A DNA stretch of 55,193 bases from Terramyces sp. JEL0728 (GCA_027603945.1 JADIIU010000086.1:1-55193), one strand, 5' to 3'; positions 1-11,896 are shown, numbered from the stretch's first letter. Made by a program: numbers and translations. Notes: generated by a model not told the origin, from the sequence alone.

Positions 1-190
1 CAAAGGCTGCAACCGTTAGCGATTTGGAAATAGTCAATTATCATCAAGGGTTTTCCTCTTAGGTAGTCGCCTGGTTGGAAATAGGAACCAATACGAAACT
101 GATAATTAATATAATTCAATGCTGGCAGGTGGGAATGCGCAAATAAGAATTTATTATTAAAATATATTGATGCAAATAGTGCAAGTGTTG

Positions 191-2817
191 TTAGGAGCGA
201 CTAGAACTGCTGCTCTTTACACCAACCCTTGATCTGGATATATTCGCCAAGAAGAATAAAAGCACTGCATTCAAGATTATACTTGCAATCAAAATAGCCA
301 GGGCATAAGGGGAAATTTCGTAGTTACTGCGCTGATAAGCGGGATTTTGTTTGATTACAACCACCGTCTGAGTTGATATTCCTATATGTGAAGATACAGT
401 TTGATCGGCATTGAAATTTGAAGCAGCCATTAGATTTTCTATTGTATTTGTTTGCAGGGAAATGTCTGACGCTGAGGCGACAGCAATATCTGCTGTAATA
501 AGTGTAGTAGAAGCGGTATGCGTTACTATTTCTATAGTAGTAGCAGCGGACAGTACAGTCGAAGATGTGGATAGAGTAGCAGCAGAATGGCTAGAGTTGA
601 TGGATTTAGGCTCCTTACAGTTCAGATTCACACCTTCTACCTTACACTCTACCCTTCCTTCAATCCAGCCTGATACTGCACCTTTATACAGGACCATATC
701 AGAAATCCCAACCGCATTTTCATAGCTGTAACAATCTCCTTCAAACAGGAACGATACTGGAGTAAACCATGCATACTGGATACAGCTTTCATTTTCCATA
801 CAGTAATTGATGCAATCAATTAACGGCCCTTTAATTGTTGTGTATTTTGTCGCTTTACTGCCCCATAAATAACTCCAAACTTCATACCTCCCATCAACAT
901 AAGTAACCAATTGATCATTTAAAAAGTAATTTTGTTTGACTGGATACAATTGAGATTCGCTTGTTCTTGGTATTGAATTTCCAAGCATATCGAAAAATCC
1001 ACAAAACGATGTTTGTTTGTACGCTATTGAACTCAGACGATCAACATTATAATATTTACAGATGCCATCATTGCTGTAAGATATATGGGGAAAGATTCCT
1101 ACATTAAAAAGCAAATACCTTTGTATTCGTACGAAAATAACAATTTTGAACCTAACCCGGAATAATAGCAATCCTTCAGAGTCATTTGATCAAATGTGTA
1201 AATAGGCTCTGTAAACTCGCATCCAGCACTCCCCGAAACAGGAGCGGTAGGAGGGAAAGGACCGAGCGGATCTGACTTGAATGGATATCGTAAGAATGCG
1301 TCCACTTTAGTTGAAAATTGTGAAAAGTAACTAGCATTTGATTGTCCAACAAACTCTAATTGCTTCCCTATGATTTGATATTCAGAGCAATTATTGCAAT
1401 TCGGAATTTTTAGATAATTGAAATTTGTTGTCAAGATCCAAAGCTCAGATATTGTATCAGATAACATACAAACGGCGCCGCTCCATTGCGCAAGTCCGCA
1501 AGTGTCATTTTGTTTACAGGGATTGATGCAGTCTTCAAACGTGAAACATGGAAAGGTGGTATATGGTTCTGAGGTGTACATATTGCCCAAAGACACATAT
1601 TCTTGAATTTCCTGGGTATCGTTCCCGTCTTTTTCGTATGGAAACAAACGATTTCCGTTATATGTGATAAAATCTCTGGGAGGCTCTTGTTCTATTTGAT
1701 TATCTACAATCCTGGCTTTGTCAAGCAGCACTCCGCATTTAGATTCGGTTCCATCACTATCTGGCCATGTGAAATTAAGGGCATTCCCTAGATAGCAGTA
1801 ATTTGGGTCAGAGTCAAAAGTTGAGAAAGAGAAAGCAAGACAGTCTACATAGGATTCGCACGCGGCTTTACAAACACTTTCTTCCAGTCCAAATTGGTAA
1901 TATAAGATATTACTCCCCAGTTTGCAAGTTTGATTGTAGGCAATGTTTTCACTTTGATTAACTTGAAACGAAAAATAGTCAACCTTTAGCATATTTTCAG
2001 CAGCTTTATCAGTATAACAATGATATTGGTTCCCTAATGTCGAATTCAATGTGCAATTGTTTCTGCTTGGTATCAGAGAACATGATCCAATTCTTGTATC
2101 ATCACTGGTGAAATTTGTCGGTGCAGGATACACGTCGCTGATTTCAACCATATTGTCATACAGCGTGCATGTCATCGCTGTGGTGGAATTGACATACTCG
2201 GTTTGCACGTGTGTGCATGATGGGGTTGAAAGACAGCGACTCTGGCAATCTGATTTACTGGCTGCAGGCACAATTTCGATCTCTGAGGCATCGTCCCAAA
2301 AACAATTGTAATTCCAAAGTAGGGTTGTATTTTCCATAGCTAACCCATTCCACTTTCTTACCAGCTGGTAAGTGCTATCTTTTTCTGCTTCAGGAAAGTT
2401 GCAGGAAACAATTCCATTCAAAGAAACGGCGCAATTGTTTTTAGTCATAACCAAACCGCAATAATTTGCGTTGCTCACATTATTTATCACATCATTTGCG
2501 CCAGATCCTTCATACATTGTGCAGTCGCCGGTTTCTTCGTATATTATTATCCATCCTCTTTGCTCCAACGAGCGCTTCCAACCCCCTGAAGCATGTCCCT
2601 TATCCTGTATCCATTCAAACTTTTTGCAAAATTCATTTTCTCTGCAGAGTTCCATACATTGGAAAAACAACATTTTGGGAAATGTGTAATAATTGCTGCC
2701 CGTAGTCCAGGTGCATCCATCCGTGTAAAGTACATCTGAATCATAAGTGAAAGGTATTGGATTTTCAGCATAGTAAAGCTTGCTTTGGGCCAACACTCCT
2801 GGCAATAGAAAATACAT
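191..2817 (-). CDS. PAN/apple-like Cys-rich type I membrane protein, short-tail paralogue
   Basis: Two exons (2817-1119 and 1098-191) joined by a 20-nt intron, gtatttgctttttaatgtag. Splicing restores SYEYKG-IFPHIS, colinear with the paralogue at 3049-6420. The model gives 868 aa. The ectodomain repeats Cys-rich modules (for example CMELCRENEFCK, CQSRCLSTPSC, CKAACESYVDC, CINYCMENESC) whose CxxxC spacing resembles PAN/apple domains, with many N-glycosylation sequons. A Ser/Thr-rich stalk and one membrane segment (ALAILIASIILNAVLLFFL) follow, then only a stub of basic and Ser-rich cytoplasmic tail. The role is probably surface binding of protein or carbohydrate; the ligand is unknown. The N-terminus is uncertain: the first in-frame ATG gives a short leader (MYFLLPGVLAQ). 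The frame stays open about 60 nt further upstream with a better hydrophobic leader but no ATG, so a further 5' exon may exist. Confidence 0.72.
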
Positions 2818-3048
2818 GAAAAATTTACAGATCCAAAAAAGGAAAAGGACTCTGCACAAATCCAGAGCAAACTTTGGAATTTTACAAAGTGGTCGGATGG
2901 TGCTATCGACAGAAATTTAATTGGAGAGTATTCCACTGGTTCTTACCATAAAGCAATTCCTTGACTGCTCTTGACAGGTGCCGAAACAATTACTTGAAAT
3001 TAGAAATGCGCCATTGTTCATTTACACACGCATTGCAAAGGCAGTTTA

Positions 3049-6000
3049 TTAGAATCGATGATTAAATTCAATGTTTTTCAGCTCTGTTTCCCGGGATATT
3101 TTTGTACAATCGATATATGTCCATGTTTCAACAGTAAGAGCGTGAATATAGTCGTACAGAGAATCATTGTAACACCCACCATATAGTATTACTTTTTCAT
3201 TTCCAGTAATTACATCAAATATATCACTGTGATCACTTGGATCTAACCCTGATGGGCCGATCTCTTTAATTGAAACCAAGTTTGGATATAGATGAATTGC
3301 AGCAAGTAACTTGTCTGAATGCGAAAACCTACCATTTGCATCTATCAGCACCAGTTGAAGTACTGGCAATGATCGTTCAGGAATGAATTCCAGCGGTAGT
3401 CTGCCCTGTTTCTCTCCATTTGATGCAATTGCATAATCAGTTACCTTTAAAATTGAAATCAAGTCGCCTCTGCGTATTTTCAATGATCCTTCCTCGTCCA
3501 AATTATAATTACTGTGAAATTGTAACAGAAACCTATCCACTAGATAATCAAATGCCCCTAAATTCTGTAAAGTAGTAAATAGATAAATTTTGTGATATTG
3601 AGTAGTGTCTTCACTTAGAACAGAAGGGAAATTGTCATTACTATTCTGAAATTGGTAAATTTGAAACTCTGAAGAGCGGTTATCTGGAGAATACGATTCA
3701 GATTCTTGAAAAGTGATTTTTTTGTCATAACTTTGGTGTGGCAATGAAGGATTGAATGCAGGTGCTTGCGAGACTTTGAAATCACTACCTTCTGCAGACA
3801 CAGTTCTTTCAGGGTGTGTTTCCTTTGGTTGGGAAATCTTTGCCAAGAGGACCAACAGTACCACGTTCAAGATTAAGCTAAGGAGCAAGCTACCAATTGT
3901 AAAGTTAGACAGGTTGTATTTTGATGTATATTGCGTACTTGAATTTGTAGGTACGAATGTCGTCACAACTAGAGTTGAAATGTGTGTAGTTAGAACAGCA
4001 GCAGATGTTGTTGCAGCCACCACAGTTATTCGCGGTTCTGTAAACGTGGAACTTTCAAGAGTAGCTTCATCTGTTGTAAGCGGTGTTTGAGATTGGGTAA
4101 TGTGCAGCTGAGGGAGAAGGTTTGTTGCAACCGAGAGTAAAGTTGAAGTGACAAAGGTGGAGGTAGAATCAGCAGCGGAGGTTGAAATATTGGCTATGAT
4201 TTGGTCGCATTCCAAATCTGCCCCATTTATCGTGCATTTTATCCTACCTTCGATCCATCCTGATACGGCACCCTTATAAGGAATCAGATTGTATATTCCA
4301 ACAGCGCTTTCGTAACTATAGCAATCACCAGAAGATCGAAATGAGGGAGGTGAAAAATAGGCATATTGCAAGCAATTGGCGTTTTCGGCACAGTAAGATA
4401 CACAGTCCATAAATGTACCTTTGATTGTAGTGTATTTTGTTGATCTGTCTCTCCACAAATAGCTCCAAATCTCGTATCTTGAATTCACAAAAGTAACCAG
4501 CAAATCGCCCATGAAATAATTTTGTTTGATAGGGAATGGCTCGGATTCGCTTGTTTGTTTAATATCTGGACGGGAATTCGTGCTGATAGCGCAAAACGAG
4601 GTTTCTTTGAATCTAATCGCACTAATCCTATCCAGCTCATAAAACCTACAAACCCCGTCGTTGTTAAAGGAAATGAATGGATATTCCCCTAATATTAATC
4701 AAGGTGCACCTTTGTATTCGTATGATATAGATAATTGGGACTTGAGACCGATTTGATAGCAATCGTTAAGGGAAAAGTGATCAAAAGTAAATATTGGATC
4801 GGCAAATTCACACTGTGCAGAACCATAGACGTGGTGACGCGGATTTCCAAATCCTAATGGGTCTTGTTGAAACGGATATCTCAAGAACTGGTCAATTGTA
4901 GTCGGAAATTGCTGAAAGTATGTCCCATTTGCACTCCCCACAAACTCCAGCTGATTCTCTTCAATTTGGTAGTCAGAGTGGATTTTAATATAGTTCAAAG
5001 ACGCCGAATAGAGCTCCATATAAAATTGCGACTGTTGATCAAGCATATAACAGTTTTGCCCATCCCACTGCGAGATTACACAAGAGCTATTGTCCTTGCA
5101 TATTGAGATACATGCTTGATGCGATGGTAGCTGAAACTTGTCAAGGTAGCCTGTATTTGTACACTGGCATGCACCTATATACTCGGTAACATTTTCATGC
5201 TGTGCAGAATCATTCATATATGGATAGAGCGGGACTCCATTAAAAGTAGTGCCATTCTGCGGTGGCGAGTAGTAAATTTGGTTATTTTCTATCTGCACTC
5301 TATCCAAGAAAACACCACAGATGGTTTGTGTTCCGTCAGAAGATCTTTGAAAATTAATGGCGGTGCTCAACGTGCAATACATATATACGCCATTGAAGTT
5401 GTAGGAGAATGCCACACAGCCAAGATATACTTGACAAGAGTTCTGGCATTCAGTCGGACCTTCATCTTTACCCAACGTATTGGCCAAGACTATACCGCCA
5501 GATATGGTGCAATTATTACTGTAACCAATGCTTTCTGTTGAACTAGTTGTAAATGGGATATCTTCATAGTACATGACATTTGCAGGGGAATCCTGGAGAT
5601 AATCGCAGCGATATTCGTTTCCATAAACGGTGCAGTTGTTCCTACTTGGAATTATGGAGCAGGATCCTATTCTTGGCGAATCTATTGGTGGACTTTGGAC
5701 ATAGTCGAATACTGTGGGATATGAATTTGTAACTTGCACCCGTTCCGAATATAAAGAACAAGTCTTTTCAATGGTTGAATTGATGTATTCTACTTGCGAG
5801 TGAGTACAGGATGCTATCGCAACACAGGAAGTCTGACAATCCGCTGCGTCAATAACAGACTTTCTTTCAATCAAACTCGTATCATTCCAAAAACAGTTGT
5901 TATTCCAGAGTACTGTATAGTTGTTTACAGAATTTCCGCTCCAATTACGAATCAGTTTGTAACTACTATCGCGAATGACAGGAAAATCGCAGAAAACGAT

Positions 6001-6420
6001 TCCTTTCTTTGAGATTGTGCAATTATTTCTGGACCGTACTAGTCCGCAATATTGGTTTTGATTTTGAAAATAGATTCCAGCCATGATTTCATTCCTCCCG
6101 TTTCCTGAATACAAGGTGCAAGTTCCTATTTGCTCATGCACTAAAATCCATCCTCTTTTCAGTATATCCGTCCTGCGTCTTAATTTCCATCCTCCTCCTT
6201 CATGCCCTATTGTCTCTAACCATGAAAACATTTTGCAACTCTCATTTTCACGACATAGCCCGATACATTGGTTTAGCAACATTTTGTAGAATATTTGCTG
6301 CCGACTATCGCTAATCCAAGCACAGGATGTTGAATATAATATGTCTGAATCATAGGTTACTGAGTATGGAAATCCTGAATAGAAAAATGTTGTTTGTCCC
6401 AGTACTTTTGGAAAAAACAT
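3049..6420 (-). CDS. PAN/apple-like type I membrane protein with SH3-like cytoplasmic tail
   Basis: Paralogue of the 191-2817 gene, same strand, separated by about 230 bp. Two exons, 6420-4710 and 4688-3049. The 21-nt intron at 4689-4709 lies at the same SYEYKG position and phase as in the sister gene. The model gives 1116 aa. The ectodomain has matching Cys modules (CIGLCRENESCK, CQTSCVAIASC, CISICKDNSSC, CVSYCAENANC), a Thr/Ser stalk and one membrane helix (IGSLLLSLILNVVLLVLLA). Unlike the sister gene it has a cytoplasmic region of about 260 aa. This holds a stretch (SLKIRRGDLISILKV...GEKQGRLPLEFI) that fits an SH3 fold pattern (GD near the RT loop, G.LP..FI at the end). That suggests a receptor with an intracellular adaptor module; the SH3 call is inference. 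The stop lies in TAATAAA. The ATG leader is short (MFFPKVLGQ), so the 5' end may be incomplete. Confidence 0.72.
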
Positions 6421-6616
6421 CAAATTTTCTATTCCACTTGGATTCTCAAATATTGGCAATTGGATGTCCCAACTTTTTCAATTGAGTACCGCATGGTGGT
6501 CCTATTCTGCAAAATGGATATCTTTCATTGATATCTGATACCACTGCTTAATTTGAAGATAGTGTGAATGATACAATCCTTATTACTTGATTGGTATTAA
6601 TAAAAGTTACAATATA

Positions 6617-8337
6617 TTACCAAAACCTGTAATAATCAGAGACACCGCAGATAACAACCAACTCATTTACAAGAGCTTTGAGGTCATTATGGTTAAAGAA
6701 AAAGTCTGGGACACTAGGATTACTATCAGGCAAGTTATTTGTCCCGCAGTTCAAATGCGCCTGCAGAACTATCCGACAAAATATGAATCTGGTAATATAC
6801 TGAGCCAAAAACTCGTCTTGAATAAATGCTTTAAAAGAGAAATCTGCGTTAATAAAAAGTACCAATTTCGTTGCGTTGTAACAGTGATATAGTGTATAGT
6901 TCTATTTCTCTTAGTTTGTCCACTGCGTACTGCCACTGGTTTGGCTTTAATTGCTTGATATTGGACACGAAACAGAATGCTTTTAGCGGGCAATGCAAGA
7001 AAACTGTAAAGATGGAACTTGGGTGATCTTGTTAGTGCTTGATTACCTTTTGTAACTGGCATTTCAGGGGGCGATAATATACACAAGAATGGCCGATCGA
7101 ATGCAGGCTGAAAGTTTTTGAATGACATGCTATTATCCGAGTCTACAATCACAAACATTGGTTTTCTTGTGAACGAAGTCAGGTCATGCGGGAAGAATGT
7201 GTTTATGGTATCATGGTTTGATTTTCCGGATGGTAATGAAGCCATGCTGATACCACTAGGCTGTTTTGCTTGCGATCCTTCCCCAGACAAATACAATAAA
7301 AGTGCAGATTGATCGTTGGTCATATCTTTTTGGCAAGTAGCTAGCTTTAAAGTCAAGAGATCGATGGTTGGCTTGAATAAGAGGTGCTTTTCCGGATTCC
7401 TGTTGATATTAGTTGGCTCGCTGGTTTCAAGTGATCCTGATTGCGATTGTAATTCTGGAATTTGCGAGTCAGTGAATTCAGGGTCATATTCTAGTGACTG
7501 TAATAAACCGTACATATCAAGAGTTAATCCAGAGAATTTCGCCTACCGTCAGAAATGAGAGTACATGGTTTTCATAGTTGCCCACAACAACAATCTGCTC
7601 CAACTTGATTTGTGGATTAAGAGGTGTTTTGTAAGAGTAACGCAAATGAGAAGTAATTGGCAGTAACTGTCCTTCATAGTAAACATCATACAGCTGCTGA
7701 GCAGAAATGAAACTGCTGATTTCATTGTACAATAATCGCCATTCGATCGCATCCTTTTCTTCCAAAAAGAATTCGTACTTTTTGATGTAATCCTGGAACT
7801 CCAAAGAGAGCTGGTGCACTAGTTGATATTTGTTCAACAGCAAACAGATAACAATGTACCGAATATGATACCGCAATTTTTTAATAATCAACGCACTTGA
7901 CTTTGCTTCCAATACCTTTTCAAAATATTTACGTTTTTGAATTGCAGAGTAAAACGTAAAACTTTCTTGCAGGTATGAAGTATCCGACGTTCTGAGGTAG
8001 TAATAGTAATACAACTGTCCGATTTTTGAAGCTAGCTCTCCCAATTCCCATCGCTTCATTCCATAGTACTGTTCATTCTCCAATACTTTGCGGTGCACCT
8101 GCTGAAATTTCCATAAGCGAGAGTAGACTTCAAAAGTGGATTGGAATAATGGTTTCCAGTTCTTTCCTGTATTTGTTGGTTCTCTGAGAGTGATAAACAA
8201 GCGGTGAGATTTTTCTAAAAGGTATTTAAATTCTGGGTAAAAATCCAATTACCTTGAACAATCTTTTCTGGAGTGTTACCCGCAGGATACATTTCAAACG
8301 TTTCTAAGCGAATAGGGCCAGACACTGTATCGTCCAT
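6617..8337 (-). CDS. SCAI: SCAI-family protein, copy 1
   Basis: Five exons: 8337-8253, 8232-7565, 7542-7047, 7027-6863 and 6843-6617. Introns of 20, 22, 19 and 19 nt include gtaattggatttttacccag, gtaatcaagcactaacaag and gtactttttattaacgcag. The product is 546 aa. Family hallmarks in order are EFKYLLEKSHRLF, FEVYSRLWKFQQ.HR, KRWELGELASKIGQLYYYYYLRTS, KKLRYHIRYIVICLLLNK, LTLDMYGLLQSLE, HLLFKPT, FTRKPMFVIVDSDNS, FLCILSPP and ITRFIFC. Animal SCAI binds MRTF/SRF and has a 53BP1-linked repair role; which of these applies in a fungus is unknown. The start (MDDTVSGP) is shared with copy 2 at 20272-22188, supporting the choice. It has four introns, all at positions also used in copy 2, which has four more. 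No AATAAA is seen close to its stop. Confidence 0.9.
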
Positions 8338-9733
8338 CGTATGAGGTTTTTTGGAGTAAAGAAAAGTTGGTCAGTGGATGCCTTGTGACGCTTTTCGGCG
8401 CTCTTTGCTGAAAAAAGCATGACTTGCAGAGCCGAAGCGACACTTTTGATTAAAAGGAAAACTTAACGACTTGAAGACTCTCTTGAAAATACTCGTTTTT
8501 ACATGGACAATCAATTGGATACTTGGTATTCCCGCCACAATATTTGCGTGAAACAAGCTTTTGATTGGAGTGCTTTGGTTGATTTCAAGTTTCAAAGAAA
8601 TTGGTCATGCTCGTGTAACCAATATTTTAGGCTAATATTTGTGGTTGAATATTTAGAATGTGGTTGGCAACGCAAGAATTATTTACAAGGAAAGTGTATT
8701 ATTGTGCAAAACTGATCTTTATCTTTTTAGAGTCAGATGATTAATAAACACAAATCAGACAACAGACGTCAACACGATATGGCGTTCTGGTGCCTAGTAA
8801 TATAATTGGTTCATCAACGGCAACTCAGGTTTGATATTCGCCAACACACTAGAAAGATTGATAAAGCAAATCTACAGCGAGAAACAGATCAGTCACGAAA
8901 AGCAAATTGGACTTGACAATATCGCAACCTATGTGAGCCGTTATGGAGCCAGTTGATAATAGTATCAACTGATAACCAACAGGCTGTTATTCTTCTTTGA
9001 TGAAAAAATTATTAGTTACTATCAAAGAGTAACAAACAGAGTGTAGCAAAGGAGTTGCCAATCCGGCAAGTTTCCTGTTAATATAAAGGGAAAAACCCAG
9101 AGCAAGCCTCATTCAGTTCCAAATCGCATATCTACAATCAGCAAAATAGTACCTATTACGTGTGACAATACAGTATGTGGAGTCTAATCAAATAGCACAA
9201 ACTAGTCGATTAATGGTGATATTTCTATCGTTGCGTCCGAGGACTTTGCCCCAAGTAAAAGAGAATATATCTCGCATGTACACTTGGAAGCGATTCTCTG
9301 GTCTACCAAAGTAGAGATGTTTTTCAAAGAATTTTTTTTCGCGAGCTCTTTTTATAACCCTGTTGATATTTTAACCCTGGCTGCTGATGTTTTAACCCTG
9401 GCTGCTGATATTTAACCCTGGCTGCTGATGTTTTAACCCTGGCTGCTGATGTTTTAACCTGGCTGCTGATATTTTACTCACATTTGCTGCAAAACTACCA
9501 GAGTATTTGTTGAGGACGATATCTCTAGTATTACTGGGATTGCTTTTTCAAAGTCTAGCACATATGTCTCATGACTATGCAAGAGCATACTTTCAAAAGA
9601 CACTGGCTACTACGAAAGGACTACGTATTCGTTTCACAACTTAATGCAAATCCGACGGGAAAGTAAGTGGCTGACAGAAATTCATGGAACATTTTCCTAC
9701 TAATAAATAGTTGGCCAAACCAACCAAGCCAAA
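8338..9733. other. intergenic region between SCAI copy 1 and the MAPEG array
   Basis: About 1.4 kb with no gene I can support. Short open frames here (for example 8503-8715) have no recognisable composition or partner exon. It serves as a divergent promoter region for SCAI (minus) and the first MAPEG gene (plus) and contains the tandem array listed separately at 9361-9475. No tRNA-like or snRNA-like motif was seen by eye. Confidence 0.6.
9361..9475. repeat. tandem array of a 20-21 bp unit (TTTTAACCCTGGCTGCTGAT)
   Basis: Five clear head-to-tail units of about 20-21 bp around the core TTAACCCTGGCTGCTGAT. Units vary by one base in the T-run or C-run, and the flanks are degenerate. The array lies about 260 bp upstream of the first MAPEG gene. 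It is non-coding (mixed 20 and 21 bp periods break every frame). It may be a regulatory minisatellite. Confidence 0.9.
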
Positions 9734-10171
9734 ATGATCTTGCAACTACTCCCAGAACACGGATACGTACTCCTAGTCCTAATCGGAACCGTCTTTACCC
9801 TGCTATTTTTAGGGTTCAAAGTAGGTGGAGCAAGAAGAAAGGCAAAAGTCCCTTATCCGTTGATGTACGCAACAGCAGACGAAGCAGAAAAAGATAAATT
9901 AAAACATGTCTTCAACTGTGTGCAAAGAGGACACCAGAATACACTTGAAAACATTCCTGGATTCTTGATCTTGCTATTGGTATCTGCAATTGAATATCCG
10001 TTGATTTCTGCTGTTTCTGGAGCTGTTTATTTAGCTAGCAGGGTTGTTTATGCCGGCGGATATGGCACTGGCGAGCCAGGCAAGAGAAACCGCGGTGCTT
10101 TTGGGTACCTTGCTCTATTGGCCATGCTGGGGGCATCTGGAGCTACTGCTTTCAAACTCTTGAATCAATAA
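9734..10171 (+). CDS. MAPEG protein, MGST3-like, array member 1
   Basis: 145 aa and intronless. It matches microsomal glutathione S-transferase 3 / leukotriene C4 synthase-type MAPEG proteins: short N-terminus with HGY, first membrane helix, ARRKAKVPYPLMYA, the signature FNCVQRGHQNTLE, then three further hydrophobic segments with YAGGYGTGEPGKRNRGAFG. It is expected to be a trimeric ER/outer-membrane enzyme conjugating glutathione or reducing lipid hydroperoxides. The substrate is unknown. The stop is inside CAATAAAC, so the poly(A) hexamer overlaps the stop. First of four tandem paralogues. Confidence 0.9.
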   Translation: MILQLLPEHGYVLLVLIGTVFTLLFLGFKVGGARRKAKVPYPLMYATADEAEKDKLKHVFNCVQRGHQNTLENIPGFLILLLVSAIEYPLISAVSGAVYLASRVVYAGGYGTGEPGKRNRGAFGYLALLAMLGASGATAFKLLNQ

Positions 10172-10204
10172 ACCACTAATTGAAATTATTTTTTGTTTTT
10201 TCTG

Positions 10205-10645
10205 ATGATTGTCGAGTTGCACAGCGATCATGGATATACAGTTCTTGCGCTCATAGCTACACAATTCGTATTGATCTACCTGGGAATGCAGGTATACGAT
10301 GCTAGAAAGGTAGCCAATGTGCCTTATCCCAATTTATATGCTTCAGGAGAGGAAGCAGAAAAGGATCGCAAGAAACATGTATTCAACTGCACACAGCGAG
10401 GACATCACAATACACTTGAGAGCATCCCTTCCTTTTTGATTTTATTTGGAATCAGTTCAATCGAGTATCCTAAATTAGCAGCGCTTTCTGGAGTTGGATA
10501 TTTGGTTAGCAGGATTATTTATGCCATTGGATACTCAAGTGGTATTCCAGATAGAAGGTACTGGGGAGGAGCCTTAACTGGCGTACCGATGCTAACGTTG
10601 CTTGTTTGCTCTCTATTAACTGCATACCATGTTTTCGCTCAATAA
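10205..10645 (+). CDS. MAPEG protein, MGST3-like, array member 2 (divergent)
   Basis: 146 aa from the ATG at 10205 (MIVELHSDHGY), only 33 bp after the preceding stop. An upstream in-frame TTG is not used in this call. It retains VPYPNLYA and FNCTQRGHHNTLES, but the usual HQNTLE glutamine is His. The C-terminal GDPKKR.RG.FG block of its siblings is replaced by GIPDRRYWGGALTG. It is the most divergent member and may have altered substrate or activity. The stop overlaps AATAAA (CAATAAAC). Confidence 0.88.
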   Translation: MIVELHSDHGYTVLALIATQFVLIYLGMQVYDARKVANVPYPNLYASGEEAEKDRKKHVFNCTQRGHHNTLESIPSFLILFGISSIEYPKLAALSGVGYLVSRIIYAIGYSSGIPDRRYWGGALTGVPMLTLLVCSLLTAYHVFAQ

Positions 10646-10679
10646 ACTTTTGGTTTTCCTGCAAATAATTCTTGCAAAA

Positions 10680-11117
10680 ATGATTGTTACCCTAAACAAG
10701 CACCACGGCTACGTTATGCTCACTCTAGTCGCTACGGAATTCACCTTGATGCACCTTGGAATCAAAGTGTCAAAGGCTCGCAAGTTAGCTGGTGTTCCTT
10801 ATCCGTTGATGTATGCAGCGAAAGAAGAAGCAGAACAAGATAGCAAGAAGCATGTTTTCAACTGTGTTCAACGAGCACATCAAAATACACTTGAACTTGT
10901 GCCTGGGTTCTTGATCTTTCTTGTCTTGTCCGGTATCGAATATCCGCTGGTATCATCGGTTTCTGGTGTAGTTTACTTGGCGGGGAGGATCGCTTTTGCT
11001 GGAGGGTACTCTACTGGCGACCCAAAGAAACGCAGCCAAGGTACGTTTGGGTTTATTGGAATGGCAGCCATGTTGGTTTGTACTGGAGCGACTATTTTCA
11101 AGCTATTGGCTGAATAA
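10680..11117 (+). CDS. MAPEG protein, MGST3-like, array member 3
   Basis: 145 aa from the ATG at 10680 (MIVTLNKHHGY), aligned with its siblings' starts. An upstream ATG at 10629 overlaps the previous gene's end and is unlikely. It carries VPYPLMYA, FNCVQRAHQNTLE (Ala for Gly, as in animal MGST3) and AGGYSTGDPKKRSQGTFG. It is closest to member 4 at the N-terminus. Its stop is GAATAATCG, followed about 18 nt later by AAATAAAC. Confidence 0.9.
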   Translation: MIVTLNKHHGYVMLTLVATEFTLMHLGIKVSKARKLAGVPYPLMYAAKEEAEQDSKKHVFNCVQRAHQNTLELVPGFLIFLVLSGIEYPLVSSVSGVVYLAGRIAFAGGYSTGDPKKRSQGTFGFIGMAAMLVCTGATIFKLLAE

Positions 11118-11220
11118 TCGCAATATTCCTCAAATAAACTCTATACCTGAATATTGTAGTTTATTCATGAGAAATACCGGCGATTTTTATGCCTAGAGAT
11201 GCAGTCATAGCAAAAGAACA

Positions 11221-11280
11221 ATACAAGTCATTAAAGTACGATACAGGTCATTAAAGTACATTGCAAGTCATTAAAGCACA
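11221..11280. repeat. three exact-period 20-bp tandem units with core AAGTCATTAAAG
   Basis: Three successive 20-bp units share CA(A/G)GTCATTAAAG(T/C)AC, about 130 bp upstream of the fourth MAPEG gene. This looks like a promoter element array or a small minisatellite. Each unit contains GTCATTAAAG, so two internal GT...AG intervals of 20 and 21 nt can be read. Confidence 0.85.
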
Positions 11281-11406
11281 GTTCGCTTATACAAGGCGGA
11301 ACACTACCAATTCTGAATTATCTTAATGCAGCCGTCTTTTGTCTCTGAAACGTGATCTAAGTACAAACCCGAATGAAACCCGGAATATTCTTTCCCTGCT
11401 GAAAAG

Positions 11407-11841
11407 ATGCTCACTCTCAACAAAAACCACGGCTATGTAATGCTAACACTAATTGGAACCGAATTCACCTTAATGTACCTCGGAATCAAAGTATCCAAAG
11501 CCCGTAAGCTAGCCGGTGTTCCTTATCCGTTAATGTACGCTACAGCACAAGAAGCTGAACAAGATAGCAAGAAGCATGTTTTCAACTGTGTACAAAGAGG
11601 ACACCAGAATACTCTTGAAAACATTCCTGGATTCTTGATCTTGTTGGGTCTTTCTGCTATTGAGTTTCCGCTTGTCTCTGCTGTCTCTGGCGCTGTTTAC
11701 TTGGTTAGTAGAATCGTGTATGCAAAGGGATATGCTAGTGGTGATCCAAAGAAGAGAAGCAGAGGTGGATTTGGCTACTTTGCATTGCTGGCTATGTTGG
11801 GTGCTTCTGGGACTACCGCTTACAGATTATTGACTCAATAA
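11407..11841 (+). CDS. MAPEG protein, MGST3-like, array member 4
   Basis: 144 aa and intronless. It has MLTLNKNHGY, ARKLAGVPYPLMYATAQEAEQD, FNCVQRGHQNTLENIPGF and YASGDPKKRSRGGFG. The second half is nearly that of member 1 and the first half nearly that of member 3, which suggests gene conversion or recombination inside the array. It is separated from the first three genes by about 290 bp that includes the 20-bp repeats. The stop is inside CAATAAAC. Confidence 0.9.
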   Translation: MLTLNKNHGYVMLTLIGTEFTLMYLGIKVSKARKLAGVPYPLMYATAQEAEQDSKKHVFNCVQRGHQNTLENIPGFLILLGLSAIEFPLVSAVSGAVYLVSRIVYAKGYASGDPKKRSRGGFGYFALLAMLGASGTTAYRLLTQ

Positions 11842-11896
11842 ACTAGTTTACCAACTATTTGTGTAATTCAGCACTCAGCGCGTAAATATTCACTAA

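Noticed and set aside
10629..10679. Upstream ATG for the third MAPEG gene
   Set aside because: It overlaps the end of the preceding gene and would add a 17-residue extension absent in all siblings.
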